Source of the DNA: Flavobacteriales bacterium
GTDB taxonomy: Bacteria > Bacteroidota > Bacteroidia > Flavobacteriales_F > PHOS-HE28
Assembly: GCA_024640205.1 (NCBI GenBank)
Contig: JAHEFL010000142.1
Location: forward strand, 1-5,851
Direction: 5' to 3'
Length of the DNA: 5,851 nt
In this document: positions 1 through 5,851 of the stretch, piece after piece
How positions within the stretch are numbered: position 1 is the stretch's first letter
Layout: each line of letters begins with the position of its first letter
Notes under the pieces: model-generated
Seen by the model: only the letters and a program-made list of their open reading frames with translations
Database searches by the model: none
What the model was told of the DNA's origin: nothing
Program-made: the position numbers and the translations under genes

Positions 1-1617
1 GAGGTATTGGTGAACCCTCAGCACCAGGGCGCCATCGAAGGCACCTGCCTGAAGTGTCACGCCCCTCTCGGTTTCCATGAGGAACGCTTGCTGGGCAACC
101 CACCCTTAACGATGGCCATGCTGGATACAAGCCACCTGGGGCTTGACGGGGTAAGCTGCCTAAGTTGCCATATGCAGAGCGAGGCCCTTGCGGGCAGCTT
201 TTTCACCGGCGACCTGGAATTCGATTCTGCGCGGGTGTACGGACCATATGACGAGGATCAGATCAATCCGGCGATCATGCAGTTCTTCGTGGACCTGACA
301 CCGGGCCTTGGGACCCACATCCTGAACAGCAAGGTGTGCGCCGGTTGCCATACGCTGATCACCAGCACGCTGGACCTGCAAGGGAACCCGACGGGCGAGG
401 AATTCGTGGAGCAGGCCACCTACCATGAATGGCTTAACAGCGTTTACAGTGCGAACGGGACGCAGTGCAACACCTGCCACATGCCGCGCATCAACGACCC
501 CATCCTGCTCGCGGCGGACTACCCCTTCCTGAACCCGCAGTCGCCCTTCGGCCTGCATCACCTGGTAGGTGGCAATGTGCATATGCTGGAACTGTTGAAG
601 GGCAACCGCGAGGTGCTGGACATCCCGGCCACGGAAGTGCAATTCGACAGCACGCTATCGCGAACACGGAGGATGCTGACGGAGCAGACGCTGCTCGCCC
701 AACTGAATTTGATGGACCGCGATGTGGATAGCGCCTTCTATGCCTTGCGGCTGGAGAACCTGGCCGGGCACCGCTTCCCCAGCGGTTATCCTTCGCGGCG
801 CGCCTTTGTGGAATTCGTGGTGCTGGATGCGGAAGGCGATACGCTTTTCAAGAGCGGCGTGTTGCGAAGCGATTACGAGGTGGAAGGACTCGATGTAGGC
901 TACGAACCGCACTATGACGTGATCACGGATCCTGACCAGGTTCAGATCTATGAGCTGGTGATGGGTGACGTGAACGACGATGTGACCACCGTTCTGGAAC
1001 GCGCCCGGGCGCCCCTGAAGGACAACCGGCTGGTTCCGTTGGGGTTCACCACAAGCCATCCGGTGTACGACACGACGCTGATCGCCGGGGTGCCTGCAAG
1101 CGATGTGGATTTCAATCACAACACCCTGGGAGAGGAAGGCAGCGGAACGGACATCGTTCGCTACCACGTGGCGCTGGACGGCTACGAGGGAACGCTGCGT
1201 GCATTTGCCCGCGTGTACTACCAGCCTGTGCCACCGGGATGGAACGCGGAGATGTTCAGCTACTCCTCCCCGGAGATCGACCAGTTCCAGGCCATGCTGG
1301 CTGCGGTCGATGGGACGCCTACGCTGGTCTCTTCGGACTCCGTGGTGGTAGGACCCCTGGGCGTTGCGGAAGCGCCTGCGCTGCGAGTTACGCTCTATCC
1401 CAACCCGAGTCCGGATGGTTGGCTTGCGATCCGAGCTGTAGGGCATGCGAAATTGGAGGTGAAGGCCGTGTATGATGGGGCCGGGCGACGCATGGCGGTG
1501 CGACCGGAACGGATGACGAACGGCTGGCTCTTGCGGCTTCCGGATAGCGCCGGGGTGTATCTCCTGGAACTTCGGGTCGATGGAGCACCTGTGCTGAAGC
1601 GGGTGGTGCGGCGATGA
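1..1617 (+). CDS. Secreted multihaem c-type cytochrome with T9SS type A sorting domain (5' truncated)
   Basis: The frame is open from the first base, so the N-terminus, with the expected signal peptide and perhaps more haem sites, lies outside the window. Four CxxCH haem-attachment motifs are visible: CLKCH (46-60), CLSCH (157-171), CAGCH (337-351) and CNTCH (466-480). Nearby histidines, such as the one in the YHEW segment before the fourth motif and the pair in LHHL after it, are candidate distal ligands. The haem part resembles the cytochrome c554-like multihaem family. A beta-rich region follows with motifs I associate with these cytochromes: GHRFPSGYPSRR, EPHYDVI and LKDNRLVPLGF. The last 80 or so residues (from about 1378) start with YPNPS and end with GVYLLELRVDG plus a basic tail, typical of T9SS type A sorting domains. 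The mature protein should therefore cross the outer membrane and be released or surface-anchored. It probably transfers electrons, but redox partner and substrate cannot be read from the sequence. The stop overlaps the next start. Confidence 0.88.
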   Translation, partial: EVLVNPQHQGAIEGTCLKCHAPLGFHEERLLGNPPLTMAMLDTSHLGLDGVSCLSCHMQSEALAGSFFTGDLEFDSARVYGPYDEDQINPAIMQFFVDLTPGLGTHILNSKVCAGCHTLITSTLDLQGNPTGEEFVEQATYHEWLNSVYSANGTQCNTCHMPRINDPILLAADYPFLNPQSPFGLHHLVGGNVHMLELLKGNREVLDIPATEVQFDSTLSRTRRMLTEQTLLAQLNLMDRDVDSAFYALRLENLAGHRFPSGYPSRRAFVEFVVLDAEGDTLFKSGVLRSDYEVEGLDVGYEPHYDVITDPDQVQIYELVMGDVNDDVTTVLERARAPLKDNRLVPLGFTTSHPVYDTTLIAGVPASDVDFNHNTLGEEGSGTDIVRYHVALDGYEGTLRAFARVYYQPVPPGWNAEMFSYSSPEIDQFQAMLAAVDGTPTLVSSDSVVVGPLGVAEAPALRVTLYPNPSPDGWLAIRAVGHAKLEVKAVYDGAGRRMAVRPERMTNGWLLRLPDSAGVYLLELRVDGAPVLKRVVRR

Positions 1618-2468
1618 GCATTTCGCTCGCATCCATTCACGTTTACCCGATCAAATCGCTCGGTGGGTTTTCCGTGGAAGAAGCATACCTGACGGACCGC
1701 GGGTTGGAACATGACCGCCGCTGGATGCTGGTGGATGAGAACGGACTCTTCCTATCGCAGCGCGAACTGGCTTCGATGGCCTGCCTGCATACCACTGCTG
1801 GTGCCGGTGGATTTCATGTGACGGATGTTCGCAACGGTGATATCCTGGACCTTCCTTGGACGATGGATGAAGGAGAGGAAACGGAGGTGCAGGTCTGGGA
1901 AGACCGTGTGCCTGCGATACTCGCACCCAAGGAACATTCGGATCGGTTCAGTGAAAAATTATCCCGTGAGGTGAGGCTCGTCTTCATGCCGGAGAGAGCC
2001 CAGCGCGCGGTCGACCCGGCGTATGCCCATGGCATCACCTCGCTCAGTGATGGTTTTCCGTACTTGATCGTTTCACAGGCCTCGCTGGATGACCTGAATG
2101 CACGGGTAGAAGATGATATGATCAAAAGATCAGGTGATCTGAAAATTGAAATGCGACCGGCGCCCTTGCTTATGGATCGCTTCCGGCCGAACCTCGTGAT
2201 CGGAGGTGGGTCCGCTTATCAAGAGGATGGATGGAAAGAGATCACGATCGGCGACGCGCGATTCCAATTGGTGAAGCCGTGTTCGCGCTGCGCGATCACC
2301 ACCACGGACCAGCGGACGGGAGAACGCGGAAAGGAGCCATTGCGGACCTTGGCCACATACCGCCGACGTAAAGGGGATCCGCACAAGGTGGATTTCGGGA
2401 TGAATGCGATGGGGGACCGCCAAGGCACTATCCGGGTCGGCGATGAATTGAGGTTCGAGCGCACATGA
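1614..2468 (+). CDS. MOSC domain-containing protein (mARC/YcbX-like, molybdenum cofactor binding)
   Basis: The 284-residue product has two parts. The N-terminal MOSC beta-barrel domain shows HVYPIKSLGG at residues 9-18 and GLEHDRRWMLVD at 30-41. The C-terminal MOSC domain shows DRFRPNLVI at 188-196 and KPCSRC at 221-226, followed by TTTDQRTG and EPLRTLATYRR. By alignment from memory with human mARC, the second cysteine (Cys226) is the expected molybdenum ligand. Family members (mARC, E. coli YcbX) reduce N-hydroxylated bases and related compounds. E. coli YcbX carries a C-terminal 2Fe-2S ferredoxin domain that is absent here, so electrons would have to come from a separate protein. No signal peptide is seen, so it is probably cytoplasmic. 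The ATG overlaps the stop of the cytochrome gene as ATGA (1614-1617), and its own stop overlaps the next start in the same way, which fixes the start and suggests coupled translation. The family call is firm; the substrate is unknown. Confidence 0.92.
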   Translation: MSISLASIHVYPIKSLGGFSVEEAYLTDRGLEHDRRWMLVDENGLFLSQRELASMACLHTTAGAGGFHVTDVRNGDILDLPWTMDEGEETEVQVWEDRVPAILAPKEHSDRFSEKLSREVRLVFMPERAQRAVDPAYAHGITSLSDGFPYLIVSQASLDDLNARVEDDMIKRSGDLKIEMRPAPLLMDRFRPNLVIGGGSAYQEDGWKEITIGDARFQLVKPCSRCAITTTDQRTGERGKEPLRTLATYRRRKGDPHKVDFGMNAMGDRQGTIRVGDELRFERT

Positions 2469-3250
2469 GCATGAACATCCTCGCCGACAAACGGACCCGC
2501 CTCTTCCTGGTGCTCGGTGGCTTCTTCGTGGCCAACGCCATCATCGCCGAGATGATCGGTGTGAAGCTATTTCAATTGGAGACCGCGCTCGGGATGGCGA
2601 AGGCGGACTTCACACTGTTGGGTCAGGAGCATCTCTCCTTCGTGCTGAGCGTGGGCGTCCTCCCCTGGCCCATCGTCTTCATCATGACCGATGTGATCAA
2701 CGACTACTACGGAGTCAGGGGCGTTCGTTTCCTAACGCTGCTCACCACGGCATTGATCACCTTCCTATTCGCGGTCCTTTATCTCGCCATCCACATGCCA
2801 CCGGAGCATGGTTGGTGGATCACTTCGAGCAGTGAACAAGGTGTACCGGACATGCAGGCGGCGTTCGCGGCCATCTTCGGACAGGGGATGAACATCATCC
2901 TTGGTTCGCTCACCGCATTCCTCATCGGCCAACTCGTGGATGCCCTGGTGTTCCGCCACATCAAGCGCCTTACGGGCGACAAGCGCATCTGGCTACGTGC
3001 CACCGGCAGCACGCTCGTGAGCCAGCTCATCGACAGCGTCGTGGTGACCTACGTGGCGTTCTGGATCTTCAAGGACATGAGCTTCGCCATGGCCACCGCC
3101 CTGGTGATGACCGCTTACGCCTATAAGTTCATTGTCGCGATCGTGAGCACACCCCTGATCTATGTGGCGCATGCACTGATCGAGGCCTACCTCGGCAAGG
3201 AGCAAGCGCACACCCTGCGCCAGCAAGCACTTGCTCGGAAAAGCTCGTAG
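2465..3250 (+). CDS. Queuosine precursor transporter, VUT/YhhQ family (DUF165)
   Basis: This 261-residue integral membrane protein has about six hydrophobic segments, near residues 12-36, 57-79, 88-110, 131-163, 183-202 and 206-240. Family-type motifs include the acidic segment MTDVINDYYG (74-83), then FLIGQLVDALVF (152-163) and LRATGSTLVSQLIDS (177-191). These match the VUT family, whose E. coli member YhhQ imports the 7-deazaguanine precursors preQ0 and preQ1 for queuosine tRNA modification. The protein should sit in the inner membrane. The first ATG overlaps the preceding stop as ATGA (2465-2468). A second ATG two codons later is an alternative start that would change little. No queuosine synthesis gene and no recognisable preQ1 riboswitch lies next to it here, so the substrate rests on family membership alone. 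The short hydrophilic tail (KEQAHTLRQQ onward) is unremarkable. It is the last gene of the operon, ending 7 bases from a convergent gene. Confidence 0.9.
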   Translation: MSMNILADKRTRLFLVLGGFFVANAIIAEMIGVKLFQLETALGMAKADFTLLGQEHLSFVLSVGVLPWPIVFIMTDVINDYYGVRGVRFLTLLTTALITFLFAVLYLAIHMPPEHGWWITSSSEQGVPDMQAAFAAIFGQGMNIILGSLTAFLIGQLVDALVFRHIKRLTGDKRIWLRATGSTLVSQLIDSVVVTYVAFWIFKDMSFAMATALVMTAYAYKFIVAIVSTPLIYVAHALIEAYLGKEQAHTLRQQALARKSS

Positions 3251-3257
3251 GCCCCGA

Positions 3258-4244
3258 TCAACTTCCCGGCGGGGTGAACTTCACGACCTTCCCATCCACC
3301 GGTGGCAGTGAACGGAGGAAATCATAGATCGCACCCAGATCCTCCTCGGTCATCGTGGCGTACATCATCCAAGGCATCACGGTCTGGAAGTCGCCTGCCT
3401 CCCAGTCAATGGGAGGAGGAACGTAGGAGCTGTCCGCGTAGGCCTTGAACTTGGAAATGAACGTGCTTTTGTCCCATGCGCCAATGCCGTCGGTCGGATG
3501 CGGTGTGATGTTGGCCGAGCGGATCTTGGCACCATTCGGATACGTGAATTCAAATCCACCTGCGAATGGTGAACCCACCCGTTCACCCTTCTCCATCTTC
3601 GTGTGGCATTCAATGCAGGAAGCAGCGTTCGCCAAATACGCGCCATAGGACGGATCGGTCACTTTGGGCCGCTCCACCGGATGTGCTGGCTCCGGGACCG
3701 TTCTCATGATCAGGTTCACAGGAAAATCGATCACACTCTCTGGATATGGTTCCGTTTCGATCGGATCCAATGAGCGCAGGTAAGCGATGAGACTATGTAC
3801 ATCCTCGGTCGCAAGCTTGTTGAAGTTCGGATAAGGCATCACCGGGAAGAACGGGTGGCCGTCGCGGCTCACACCACTGGTGATCGCCCGGTAGATCTCC
3901 CCGTCGCTCCAATCCTTCAGCGCGAAAGGCGTGATGTTCTTCGCGTAGAACTCCCCGGGGAATTCCATGGTCCGATCGAATTTGTCGCCCCCTGCCCCTG
4001 CCGTGCCGGCCTTTGGTGGCGCCGTGAAGGTGTTCCAATCCCGCTCGCTATGGCAGTCCATGCAAACGCAAACGCTGTTGGCCAGGTATCGCCCACGCTC
4101 CACCCGTTCCGGTGTGATCTCCACCTTGAGATCGGCCGGTGCCTCGATATCCGGTAGTGCTGTGGATACATACGTCACAGCGCCGGCGATGCACACCACG
4201 AGAAGAAGTACTACTATGGCGATGATCTTCAAGACCTTTTTCAT
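3258..4244 (-). CDS. Membrane-anchored dihaem cytochrome c
   Basis: The chosen start gives 328 residues and places MKK directly before a long hydrophobic stretch (about residues 7-28), an uncleaved signal anchor or signal peptide that puts the rest in the periplasm. An in-frame ATG 11 codons upstream (4275-4277) would add a charged, unlikely leader. Two cytochrome c domains follow. The first has CMDCH at 61-65 and a candidate axial methionine in VMPYPNF (Met136), then the helix LIAYLRSLDP. The second has CIECH at 210-214 and candidate methionines in VMPWMMY (290-294), then the helix IYDFLRSLPP. The repeated layout (GRYLAN or GAYLAN before each haem, NITP between haem and methionine) points to internal duplication. 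Related proteins include the cytochrome subunits of membrane alcohol and gluconate dehydrogenases, which usually have three haems; this one has two and no dehydrogenase gene beside it. Cys59 lies just before haem 1, giving CVCMDCH. It is probably a periplasmic electron carrier; the partner is unknown. Confidence 0.9.
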   Translation of the reverse strand: MKKVLKIIAIVVLLLVVCIAGAVTYVSTALPDIEAPADLKVEITPERVERGRYLANSVCVCMDCHSERDWNTFTAPPKAGTAGAGGDKFDRTMEFPGEFYAKNITPFALKDWSDGEIYRAITSGVSRDGHPFFPVMPYPNFNKLATEDVHSLIAYLRSLDPIETEPYPESVIDFPVNLIMRTVPEPAHPVERPKVTDPSYGAYLANAASCIECHTKMEKGERVGSPFAGGFEFTYPNGAKIRSANITPHPTDGIGAWDKSTFISKFKAYADSSYVPPPIDWEAGDFQTVMPWMMYATMTEEDLGAIYDFLRSLPPVDGKVVKFTPPGS

Positions 4245-4408
4245 TTGAAACAGGGGTTTAATGGTTGATCGATCCATATCAGATGATAACGAAAGATAGG
4301 ATCACCATATCCACATAAAAAATTGTGATCAGATCCCCGCTTGTCGATCGACCCGGTCGGAGCCCACCCATTGATCGGATCCCAATACATTTAACCGCTT
4401 CGAAATTC
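4245..4408. promoter_or_regulatory. Divergent intergenic region between cytochrome c and RND efflux operon
   Basis: This 164-base gap should hold the promoters of both divergent units. It is visibly richer in A and T than the flanking genes around 4276-4325. On the minus strand, TATCTTTC (plus positions 4291-4298) matches seven of eight positions of the Bacteroidota -7 consensus TAnnTTTG, about 47 bases before the cytochrome start, but no TTG sits at the right -33 spacing. On the plus strand, TACATTTA (4386-4393) also matches seven of eight, but it lies very close to the adaptor start and lacks a well-spaced TTG. Eight GATC sites fall between 4267 and 4381, including GATCGATC (4267-4274) and the 10-base palindrome GTCGATCGAC (4343-4352). 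ATTG and CAAT flank a 9-base centre at 4370-4386. These could be operator sites, but that is inference. No terminator, riboswitch or small gene is evident. Confidence 0.45.
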
Positions 4409-5587
4409 ATGCGCATGATCATACACCTGGGTCTTGCCGGAACGAACCATCGGATCGCGATGATCGCTGGCATGTTGGCATTGGTCGACCTCTTCACTGC
4501 GTGCAGTGATCGACCCATACCGGACATGACCCCTCAGGTGGGCCTGGTGGACGTAGGAACGGAGGACGTTCCGCTGTACAAGGAATTCGTTGGCCAGGTA
4601 TACGGCTTTCAGGACATTCCCATTCGCGCCCGGGTGGAGGGCTACCTGGATGGCATCCACTTCGAAGAGGGCCGGCCGGTGAAGAAAGGTCAGCTGCTCT
4701 ACACCATCGATCCGCAGGAACAGCAGGCCAGGATGGCCCGGACCCAGAGCGACCTGGCCGAGGCACGGATCATGGCGGTTAACATGAAGAACGAATTGGA
4801 CAGGATCCAGCCTCTTGCCGACATCAATGCGGTGAGCGAAAGAGACCTGGACGCAGCGATCGCCAACAAAGGAGCTTCGGAAGCGAACGTGGATGCCGCG
4901 CGAGCGAACCTTCGCGTGGCGGAGATAGAGCTCGGATACACGCGTATCCACGCGCCGATCGACGGTCTGATCGGCCGCACGATGGCCAAGGTGGGCGAGT
5001 TCGTGGGGCGCGACCCGAACCCGGTGATATTGAACACCGTTTCCGCGATCGATCATGTGCGCGTGCAGTTCTTCATCTCCGAACGCGATTACCTGGAGCT
5101 GGCCCGCGAGGTGCATCAAGGCCAGGCAGATGATGACCGGCAGCACAATGCGAAAGCCACGTTCGAACTGATCCTGGCGGATGGCAGTCTCTATGAGGAA
5201 CATGGAGTATTCGATTTCCTCGACCGCAATGTGGATGCCACCACCGGCTCCATCATGGTGCAGGTGAGCTTCCCGAACCCGAATGGCCTTATCCGCCCAG
5301 GACAGTACGCCAAGGTCCGTGTACGTTTCGATGTGAAAGAAGGTGGCGTGACCGTACCACAGCGCAGCGTACGCGAATTCCAGGGTCGGCAGTTGGTATA
5401 CACCGTGGATGGAAGCGGCAAGGTGAGCGAGGTCCAAGTGAGGATCGGTCCTGCCCACGGTGATAAATTCCTCGTGCTGGAAGGCTTGAAGGGCGGTGAA
5501 CAGATCGTGCTGGAAGGACTTCAGAAAGTGCGCGATGGAGCACAGGTGAAGATCCTGGAGGTACCGGTAGCGGAAGCATCACCATGA
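4409..5587 (+). CDS. RND efflux system periplasmic adaptor subunit (membrane fusion protein, AcrA/MexA type)
   Basis: From the ATG at 4409 the product has 392 residues, typical of the family. A basic, then hydrophobic N-terminus ends in LFTAC, so Cys32 is a probable lipidation site, although Phe at -3 and an Asp in the hydrophobic core make the lipobox imperfect. The first lipoyl half-motif lies at about 75-101 (RVEGYLDGIHFEEG, VKKGQLLYTID). An alpha-helical hairpin covers about 103-175, the second lipoyl half about 177-199 (IHAPIDGLIGR, VGEFV), the beta-barrel about 205-307 (ending NGLIRPGQYAKVRV), and the membrane-proximal domain runs to the end (VPQRSVREFQG, EGLQKVRDGAQVKI). The adaptor bridges the inner-membrane pump and an outer-membrane channel. 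Its stop overlaps the pump start as ATGA. The start is uncertain: a GTG at 4325 and ATGs at 4415 and 4460 are in frame. I prefer 4409 because it gives a full signal sequence and avoids the Pro-rich leader of the GTG start. Confidence 0.9.
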   Translation: MRMIIHLGLAGTNHRIAMIAGMLALVDLFTACSDRPIPDMTPQVGLVDVGTEDVPLYKEFVGQVYGFQDIPIRARVEGYLDGIHFEEGRPVKKGQLLYTIDPQEQQARMARTQSDLAEARIMAVNMKNELDRIQPLADINAVSERDLDAAIANKGASEANVDAARANLRVAEIELGYTRIHAPIDGLIGRTMAKVGEFVGRDPNPVILNTVSAIDHVRVQFFISERDYLELAREVHQGQADDDRQHNAKATFELILADGSLYEEHGVFDFLDRNVDATTGSIMVQVSFPNPNGLIRPGQYAKVRVRFDVKEGGVTVPQRSVREFQGRQLVYTVDGSGKVSEVQVRIGPAHGDKFLVLEGLKGGEQIVLEGLQKVRDGAQVKILEVPVAEASP

Positions 5588-5851
5588 GCAAAGCGCCGGA
5601 GGATCTCCACTTCTTCGTTCGAAGGCCGATCGTGGCCATCGTGATCGCGTTGATCACTGTGATCGTAGGTGTCGTGGCCATGTCCGGCCTGCCCATTGAG
5701 CAGTACCCGGACATCACCCCGCCGATCGTGGAGGTGCGCGCGAACTACACGGGTGCGAATGCGTTGGCGGTGGAGAGCTCGGTGGCGACCCCCATCGAGC
5801 AACAGCTGAACGGTGTGGATAACATGCTCTACATGAAGTCCATCAACGCCA
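5584..5851 (+). CDS. RND multidrug efflux permease, AcrB/HAE1 type (3' truncated by window end)
   Basis: Only the first 89 codons lie in the window. FFVRRPIVAIVIAL starts the first transmembrane helix (about residues 10-34), preceded by the short cytoplasmic segment usual for these pumps. The conserved periplasmic entry follows: GLPIEQYPDITPPIVEV (35-51), YTGANA, then VATPIEQQLNGVDNMLYM. In the family this is the start of the porter domain, and the pattern matches hydrophobe/amphiphile exporters (HAE1) rather than heavy-metal CusA types. The full protein should be about 1000-1050 residues and work as a trimeric drug/proton antiporter in the inner membrane, fed by the adaptor encoded just upstream. 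The ATG lies in the adaptor's stop (ATGA, 5584-5587), which fixes the start and implies coupled translation at matched levels. The rest of the gene, and probably a TolC-like factor, continues past the window. Confidence 0.95.
   Translation, partial: MSKAPEDLHFFVRRPIVAIVIALITVIVGVVAMSGLPIEQYPDITPPIVEVRANYTGANALAVESSVATPIEQQLNGVDNMLYMKSINA

Noticed and set aside
655..1632. Long open frame (325 codons) on the minus strand antisense to the multihaem cytochrome
   Set aside because: It shadows a well-supported plus-strand gene, and its His/Arg/Gln-rich translation shows no family motifs.
3251..3274. Possible intrinsic terminator between the convergent genes
   Set aside because: The stem is only 5 bases with a 13-base loop and no T tract on either strand.
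4245..4408. Possible small RNA or riboswitch in the intergenic region
   Set aside because: No strong hairpin plus T-tract structure or recognisable riboswitch core is visible; the short palindromes fit protein-binding sites better.
4494..4509. Inverted repeat with 7-base arms TCACTGC / GCAGTGA around a 2-base centre
   Set aside because: It lies inside the adaptor coding sequence over the lipobox codons (Thr-Ala-Cys-Ser). A single short repeat explained by coding content is not enough to call a regulatory site.
4391..5458. Long open frame (355 codons) on the minus strand antisense to the efflux adaptor
   Set aside because: The plus strand encodes a clear AcrA-type protein across the same bases. 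The antisense translation has no recognisable domain and is rich in His, Arg and Val, as expected from the reverse frame of a GC-rich gene.
1..5851. Mobile element, phage, CRISPR or defence system
   Set aside because: No transposase, integrase, direct-repeat array or defence domain was seen, and every long plus- or minus-strand gene fits a housekeeping, redox or transport family.

Overview
The window comes from a GC-rich member of the Bacteroidota, most likely a Flavobacteriales-type or related lineage. The main evidence is the first gene product, which ends in a type IX secretion (T9SS, Por) C-terminal sorting domain, a system essentially confined to the Bacteroidetes/Chlorobi (FCB) group. 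The dihaem cytochrome on the minus strand also has sequence features familiar from Bacteroidota. Shine-Dalgarno sequences are weak or absent before the starts, which fits that phylum. The lineage below phylum level is inference.

Layout. Bases 1-3250 hold three plus-strand genes: the 3' part of a secreted multihaem c-type cytochrome (cut by the window start), a MOSC-domain molybdenum-cofactor protein, and a VUT/YhhQ-type queuosine precursor transporter. Each junction is a 4-base ATGA overlap, so they look like one translationally coupled operon. A minus-strand gene for a membrane-anchored dihaem cytochrome c (3258-4244) runs tail to tail against this operon with a 7-base gap. It is divergent from the last unit. 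The only real intergenic region (4245-4408) separates it from a plus-strand RND efflux operon: a periplasmic adaptor lipoprotein (4409-5587) and the first 89 codons of an AcrB-type inner-membrane pump (from 5584, cut by the window end), again joined by ATGA.

How the genes work together. The adaptor and pump clearly form one tripartite drug-efflux system; a TolC-like outer-membrane factor would be expected downstream. The two cytochromes belong to different families and to different transcripts, so a shared electron pathway is possible but not shown. The multihaem protein should act outside the cell or on its surface, the dihaem protein at the outer face of the inner membrane. The MOSC protein and the queuosine transporter share the cytochrome's transcript without an obvious pathway link.

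No RNA genes, CRISPR arrays, insertion sequences or phage genes were seen. The window looks mostly like ordinary chromosomal metabolism and transport. The more unusual points are the T9SS-exported multihaem cytochrome, its coupling to a molybdenum-cofactor protein, and a dense cluster of GATC sites in the divergent intergenic region.
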